A DNA stretch of 9,024 nucleotides from Anaerolineae bacterium (GTDB lineage Bacteria; Chloroflexota; Anaerolineae; 4572-78; NAK82), in the NCBI GenBank assembly GCA_030597485.1, contig JAUVRU010000049.1, positions 1 to 9,024 of the forward strand. Direction: 5' to 3'. Below are positions 5,531 through 9,024 of the stretch, in pieces. The position numbers and the translations under genes are program-made. The notes below the pieces were generated by a model. The model was given only the letters and a program-made list of their open reading frames with translations, was not told the DNA's origin and did not search any database. Numbering within the stretch: position 1 is the stretch's first letter; each line of letters opens with the position of its first letter.

Positions 5531-6943
5531 ATGGTATATTGGCTGCACCAGTTCTTCGAGACCAACCAGTTCTTCTTTATGTTCGTGTACGGCCAGGTGT
5601 TCTTCGCCATGGGGCTGGCCATCGCGCTCCAGTCACGGCGGTACAGCCGTCTGTCATTGGTCAGGTGCCTCCCCTTCCTGGCGGTGTTTGGCGTTGCCAA
5701 CGGTCTGGCCCAATGGGGGCAGATATTCATTCCCATTCAGGCGGGGTACCTGTCTCCCCACCAGATCTCCGCGCTGGAGTTCGTCCGGGTCTCTCTGCTT
5801 GCTTTGTCATTCGCTTCCCTTATGAGATTTGGCCTACTGCTGTTGACGCCGAGCCGCCTCCCGCAAGGATGGGCTACCTGGCTGCCTGTGGCGCTGCTGG
5901 TAGCGTGGGAGGCAGCGTTGGTGGGGAGTTGGCTGCTCGAAGTGGCCTCTGAGCAGGTTCTCTTGGGGGGGGGAGAAACGCTCATTTATTTCTGTCTGGC
6001 CGGTCCCTCGGCGTTTGTGGCTGCACTGGGGCTTCATCATCATGTACAGCAGGAGATCCGACCCCGCAACCTGCTGGCCATCGAGAGACATCTGCGAACA
6101 GCCAGCTTTTCGTTGATTATCTTGGCCGTCATGCAGATTGTCTTCGTGGCCAACGCTCCTTTCCCCTTTGCCTACGCCTCGAATCGGGATTTGGTGGAAC
6201 GGTACATCGGGGTCCCCATATACGTGTTTCTGTCGATCTTGGGGGTGATCCTGGCCTACAGCATGATTCGGGCAACGGAGATCTTTCAGATAGAAACGGG
6301 ACAAGCGCTGCAGGAGGCGGCCAGAACCCGGCTGCTGATGGCCGACCGAGAGCGGATTGGGCGTGAGTTGCACGATGGCACCATTCAATCCATCTACGCT
6401 GCCGGACTGGTGCTGGAGAGTGCCAGCTATCTGGTGGACGATTCGCCGTCAGCGGCCAAGACCAAGCTGGCTGAGGTAATGCAATCGTTGAACGATACGA
6501 TCCAAGAGGTCAGGCGATATATCTATGATCTGCGGGCCGAGCCCGAAGCCGAGTCCATTCACCTGGATCAGAACCTCGCCCAGCTGGCACGGGATCTGGG
6601 AATCAATGCGTTGCTGACCGTTGACGTGGTCATGGAGGGGAAAGACCCTCACAGGCTGACCCCGGGCCAACATCAGCATATTCTGCGCATCGCTCAGGAA
6701 GCATTTGTCAATACCGCCCGCCACGCGCATGCCAAGCGCGTGGACGTGCGCTTGCAGTGGGGAGAAGATCGCTTGAATCTGCGCATTGCAGACGATGGCA
6801 TCGGTTTCACGTTCTTGTCCAACGATGGACACGGACACGGATTGCGCAATATGCGCGAGCGTGTTAACCTGCTGGGAGGTACGTTGGCAATTGACAGTGA
6901 CCTTGGTGGGGGGGTGATTATCGACCTGGAAGTGCCGTACTAG
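5531..6943 (+). CDS. Membrane sensor histidine kinase, NarL type (HisKA_3/HATPase_c)
   Basis: A 470-residue sensor kinase. The first 250 residues hold about seven hydrophobic segments (roughly 15-34, 46-66, 82-105, 117-137, 150-168, 190-210 and 226-246), with only short loops and no extracellular domain. Sensing is thus probably within or at the membrane. A linker helix (247-270) leads to the dimerisation and phosphoacceptor box RERIGRELHDGTIQSIYA (273-290), with His281. The HATPase domain has the N-box EAFVNTARHAHA (390-401, Asn394), the G1 box ADDGIGF (420-426) and GHGLRNMRERV (435-445). All catalytic motifs are present, so it should be active. ATG 5531 is preceded by a modest GGTGA (5519-5523) at 7-nt spacing, 21 nt after the upstream stop. 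The response regulator follows after 49 nt. The coding sequence contains runs of 9 and 7 G. The signal sensed is unknown; co-transcription with egsA hints at membrane or glycolipid state. Confidence 0.93.
   Translation: MVYWLHQFFETNQFFFMFVYGQVFFAMGLAIALQSRRYSRLSLVRCLPFLAVFGVANGLAQWGQIFIPIQAGYLSPHQISALEFVRVSLLALSFASLMRFGLLLLTPSRLPQGWATWLPVALLVAWEAALVGSWLLEVASEQVLLGGGETLIYFCLAGPSAFVAALGLHHHVQQEIRPRNLLAIERHLRTASFSLIILAVMQIVFVANAPFPFAYASNRDLVERYIGVPIYVFLSILGVILAYSMIRATEIFQIETGQALQEAARTRLLMADRERIGRELHDGTIQSIYAAGLVLESASYLVDDSPSAAKTKLAEVMQSLNDTIQEVRRYIYDLRAEPEAESIHLDQNLAQLARDLGINALLTVDVVMEGKDPHRLTPGQHQHILRIAQEAFVNTARHAHAKRVDVRLQWGEDRLNLRIADDGIGFTFLSNDGHGHGLRNMRERVNLLGGTLAIDSDLGGGVIIDLEVPY
5965..5973 (+). 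repeat. Run of nine G inside the sensor kinase gene
   Basis: Nine consecutive G encode part of LLGGGET in a loop of the membrane sensor. A second run of seven G is at 6908-6914, near the 3' end of the gene. The frame is intact as given. A one-base slip here would remove the whole kinase core, so the run is either a slippage hotspot or a likely place for a sequencing error. Confidence 0.9.
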
Positions 6944-6980
6944 GTTGAGCCAGATGCATTGGGCGTGATGCCTGTCTTGT

Positions 6981-6985
6981 GAGGA
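6981..6985 (+). promoter_or_regulatory. Ribosome binding site for the GTG start at 6993
   Basis: GAGGA at 6981-6985 is 7 nt before GTG 6993-6995, well placed for initiation at GTG rather than at the internal ATG 7002, which would cut off the first beta strand of the receiver. Confidence 0.75.
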
Positions 6986-6992
6986 AAATGCT

Positions 6993-7646
6993 GTGAGGAT
7001 AATGGTGGTCGATGACCACGAAGTAGTTCGCTTGGGTCTGAAGGGTCTCTTGGAACGACAGCCAGGCTGGTACGTGGTCGCTGAGGCTGCCGCTGCGGGA
7101 GAGGCGGTTACCCGGGCGGTTGAGAACAAGCCAGATGTGATAGTGATGGATATCCGGCTTGCCGGGAGCAGTGGCATAGATGCTTGCCGACAAATCGTCC
7201 ATCAACTCCCGGACACCAGAGTGATCATGCTTACATCGTATGCGGAAGATGGGCTATTGTTTGATGCCATCGCGGCCGGTGCGGCCGGTTATGTACTCAA
7301 ACAAATCGGCAGCGACGATCTAGTGCGCGCCATAGAGACCGTCAGTCACGGCGAAGCGCTGCTAGACCCAAGTCTCACCTCCCGGGTGCTGACCAGGGTG
7401 CGCGAGGCCACCCGAAAAGAGGCATTGGCCGCCTTCGCTGATCTTACCGAACAAGAGATACGCGTGTTGTCTCTGATTGCTGAGGGCAAGACCAATCGCG
7501 AGATTGCTGAGGCGCTGTACCTGGGTGATGGTACAGTGCGCAATTATGTGAGCAATATTCTGAGCAAGTTGGGTGTCTCCAACCGGGCTGAAGCCGCTGC
7601 CTACGCAGTGCAGCATAACCTCAAGATGTACACTAGAGATACCTGA
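6993..7646 (+). CDS. NarL/LuxR-family response regulator
   Basis: A 217-residue cytoplasmic transcription factor and the obvious partner of the kinase encoded just upstream. The receiver domain spans residues 1-118: acidic pocket Asp7-Asp8, phosphoacceptor Asp53 in VMDIRL, Thr81 in MLTSY and Lys103 in YVLKQ, all as expected for a working receiver. The output is a LuxR-type helix-turn-helix (about 149-207), with [20 protein letters not shown] and the recognition helix region [19 protein letters not shown]. Phosphorylation usually promotes dimer binding to DNA in this family. The gene is last in the probable operon that begins with egsA, so autoregulation of the egsA promoter is possible. The palindrome at 2993-3009 is one candidate target, though nothing in the sequence proves it. 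The closest well-known architecture is DevR/NarL. Confidence 0.95.
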   Translation: MRIMVVDDHEVVRLGLKGLLERQPGWYVVAEAAAAGEAVTRAVENKPDVIVMDIRLAGSSGIDACRQIVHQLPDTRVIMLTSYAEDGLLFDAIAAGAAGYVLKQIGSDDLVRAIETVSHGEALLDPSLTSRVLTRVREATRKEALAAFADLTEQEIRVLSLIAEGKTNREIAEALYLGDGTVRNYVSNILSKLGVSNRAEAAAYAVQHNLKMYTRDT

Positions 7647-7656
7647 GTGCCAACCC

Positions 7657-8625
7657 TCATCCTTGATCTTCGCTAACCAAATCTTCTCGTACTGCGTATA
7701 TTGTTTTGTCCTGGCTCTCGTAATACGTGCGCACCACAAGTTCCCCCAACAGCCCCATAATCACTAATTGGACGCCCACCGTCACCAGCATGATGACAAA
7801 CAGCAGCAAGGGACGCTCTGCCAGGGACGCGCCATAGGCAAACTTGATGACGGTCAGATAGATGCCAATAATTGCTCCCAGGAAGATAGATACAAATCCC
7901 ATCAAGCCGAAGATGTGTATTGGCCGAGTGGAGTAGCTCAGCAAGAAGCGAACAGTCAACAGATCCAGGAGGACGCGCACCGTGCGGCCCAGGCCATACT
8001 TGCTCTGGCCGAACTTGCGGGGGCGATAACTTACGGGCACTTCGGCAATGCTGACGCCATAGTGACTGGCGACAGCCGGGATGAAGCGGTGCAGGTCACC
8101 GTAGAGGTTGATTTCCCGCACCACGTCGCTGCAATAGGCTTTCAGAGTGCAGCCATAATCGTGCAGGTGGACACCTGTGACTGTGGAAATAAGCCAGTTG
8201 GCTGTGGCGGACGGAATCCGGCGGGTAAAAAACGTGGAGATACCCTCCTTCCAGCGATTCTGACGCCAGCCGCTGACCACGTCGTACCCTTCGTCGATCT
8301 TCTCCAACAGGGCGGGAATGTCGGCGGGAGAGTTCTGCAGGTCGGCGTCCATGGTGAGGATGGTGGCGCCGGTGGCGCGGTCAAATCCGGCCGCGAAAGC
8401 GGCTGTCTGGCCGAAGTTGCGGCGCAGACGGACCACACCCAGCCGGGGATCACGTTCGTGCAGCGCTGCCAGCAAGGCAAAGCTATTGTCGCGGCTGCCG
8501 TCGTCCACGGCGATAATCTCAAAAGAGCGCCCGATTGATTCCAGCACAGGCACCAGCTCATCATACAAAAGGGGAATGTTCTCAGCCTCGTTGTAGATGG
8601 GTAGGATGATAGACAGATCAGGCAT
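7657..8625 (-). CDS. Polyprenyl-phosphate glycosyltransferase (GtrB/DPM-like, two C-terminal membrane segments)
   Basis: A 322-residue membrane-anchored family 2 glycosyltransferase. It probably transfers a hexose or similar sugar from a nucleotide sugar to undecaprenyl phosphate on the cytoplasmic side. Visible motifs are SIILPIYNEAENI (5-17), VDDGSRDNS (40-48), RRNFGQTAAFAAGFDRATG (68-86), MDADLQNSP (92-100, the DxD metal site), DYGCTLKAY (156-164), VSYRPRKFGQSKYG (198-211) and the C-terminal YYESQDKTIYAV (301-312). Two hydrophobic helices lie at about 236-261 and 272-297. This layout and length match GtrB, ArnC-like and related enzymes. ATG 8625 has a strong AGAGAGGA site (8640-8633) with 7-nt spacing. 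It is downstream of a probable GT-C-type gene on the same strand, and such pairs often make and then use the same lipid-linked sugar. It ends 10 bp from the end of the response regulator gene. Sugar identity is unknown. Confidence 0.94.
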   Translation of the reverse strand: MPDLSIILPIYNEAENIPLLYDELVPVLESIGRSFEIIAVDDGSRDNSFALLAALHERDPRLGVVRLRRNFGQTAAFAAGFDRATGATILTMDADLQNSPADIPALLEKIDEGYDVVSGWRQNRWKEGISTFFTRRIPSATANWLISTVTGVHLHDYGCTLKAYCSDVVREINLYGDLHRFIPAVASHYGVSIAEVPVSYRPRKFGQSKYGLGRTVRVLLDLLTVRFLLSYSTRPIHIFGLMGFVSIFLGAIIGIYLTVIKFAYGASLAERPLLLFVIMLVTVGVQLVIMGLLGELVVRTYYESQDKTIYAVREDLVSEDQG

Positions 8626-8659
8626 CAGGGTGTCCTCTCTTCATCTTGATCGTGACCTC

Positions 8660-8665
8660 AGTATA
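8660..8665 (-). promoter_or_regulatory. Possible -10 box upstream of the GtrB-like gene
   Basis: TATACT on the minus strand (8665-8660) is a 5/6 match to the -10 consensus, and would start transcription about 28 nt before ATG 8625. At 17-nt spacing the -35 position reads TTCCCC, which is weak. The rest of the 105-base gap (8626-8730) shows no clear terminator. The gene may be read from this promoter, from the upstream gene, or both. Confidence 0.35.
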
Positions 8666-8730
8666 TCCTCTCCTGGCCCGGAGGGGAAATCGCCTGTGGA
8701 CTTCCGCCTGGCCTCCGCGCCCAACCAGCG

Positions 8731-9024
8731 CTATGGGTGGATGGTTATGGTGGTCAGTTCCAGAATAGAGCCAACTGACTGTCCCCGCTCGCTGACGATG
8801 TCCAGCCGCTCCCATGTGTCGGGATGGTACACCCCGATCATTACCGGGTAGGTACCTGGAGGGATGGATGGGTCGAGCGTCACGCGGAACTGGCCCAAGG
8901 CAGTCTGTGGTGGACGCCATTCGTCGGTGCGCAGGCGGCAGGCTGGATCGTCGTCGTGTTGACCCCATATGCGGTCGGTTTCGATGTGTACGAATGCCCG
9001 GTAGCGGGTGCTCATAGGGGCAAC
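8731..9024 (-). CDS. C-terminal fragment, probable GT-C/GT39-like membrane glycosyltransferase tail domain
   Basis: The minus-strand frame is open from the right edge to TAG at 8733-8731, giving 97 residues. The codons before the first ATG (9015) are also open, and the residues around it (VAPMSTRYRAFVHI) look like the middle of a domain, so the start lies outside. The fragment has FVHIETDRIWGQHDDDP, a FRVTLDPSIPPGTYPVMIGVYHP stretch ending at an ERLDIV region, and ILELTTITI. This alternating beta pattern resembles the extracytoplasmic sandwich at the C terminus of large multi-membrane-segment glycosyltransferases of Chloroflexota. There is no membrane segment in the visible part. The following minus-strand gene encodes a polyprenyl-phosphate glycosyltransferase, which fits a donor-making partner. 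The domain call rests on remembered family patterns, and another secreted beta-sandwich protein is possible. Confidence 0.6.
   Translation of the reverse strand, partial: VAPMSTRYRAFVHIETDRIWGQHDDDPACRLRTDEWRPPQTALGQFRVTLDPSIPPGTYPVMIGVYHPDTWERLDIVSERGQSVGSILELTTITIHP

Noticed and set aside
5834..6388. Minus-strand open frame of 184 codons opposite the kinase gene
   Set aside because: It covers the strongly supported membrane sensor coding region. Its product has no recognisable motif.
7768..8538. Plus-strand open frame of 256 codons
   Set aside because: It lies wholly inside the minus-strand GtrB-like gene, whose motifs are unmistakable. Its product is low-complexity (Gln, Ala, Gly, His rich) with no family motif.
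8676..8720. Hairpin between the right-edge gene and the GtrB-like gene
   Set aside because: GGAGG and CCTCC can pair, but the loop is very long and no compact stem or T-run follows.
9013..9015. Minus-strand ATG as the true start of the right-edge gene
   Set aside because: The frame stays open to the edge, and the residues before and after ATG read as one continuous beta-strand domain, so the Met is probably internal.

Overview
The window looks like a chromosomal segment of a bacterium from the phylum Chloroflexota (Anaerolineae-like). This is inferred from protein types rather than from a marker gene: a secreted immune-inhibitor-A-like (M6-type) protein, a NarL-type sensor kinase with a multi-membrane-segment sensor, a GT-C-like tail domain, and moderately GC-rich DNA with some GTG starts. 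No RNA gene, insertion sequence, CRISPR array or phage gene was seen.

Layout. (1) 1-1268, plus strand: C-terminal part of a large exported M6-like metallopeptidase, cut by the left edge. The zinc motif visible at the edge is degenerate (HECQP where the family has HExxH). (2) 1360-2097, plus strand: a soluble family 2 glycosyltransferase with its own GTG start and ribosome binding site. (3) 2098-2174: convergent gap with GC-rich hairpins. (4) 2175-2999, minus strand: a HAD-IIA (AraL/NagD-like) phosphatase. (5) 3000-3085: a compact divergent promoter region with back-to-back -35 boxes and a 17-bp palindrome over the phosphatase start. (6) 3086-7646, plus strand: a probable four-gene operon encoding sn-glycerol-1-phosphate dehydrogenase (EgsA/AraM), a GT-B glycosyltransferase resembling the N-terminal half of plant L-arabinokinase, a membrane sensor histidine kinase, and a NarL/LuxR response regulator. 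(7) 7657-8625, minus strand: a polyprenyl-phosphate glycosyltransferase (GtrB/DPM-like), converging on the regulator gene with a 10-bp gap. (8) 8731-9024, minus strand: the end of a larger protein, probably a GT-C-type membrane glycosyltransferase, running off the right edge.

How the genes may work together. The dehydrogenase makes sn-glycerol-1-phosphate (G1P), the backbone enantiomer of archaeal lipids, which some bacteria also make. The divergent phosphatase is of the family that sits beside AraM in Bacillus subtilis (AraL), so a G1P synthesis and dephosphorylation or phosphate clean-up pair is plausible. Three glycosyltransferases and a GT-C-like tail point to glycolipid or surface glycan assembly nearby. 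A two-component system in the same transcription unit as the G1P enzyme suggests that envelope sensing may be linked to this pathway. That link is inference. The catalytic families are well supported by motifs; substrates of the glycosyltransferases and the signal sensed are not visible.
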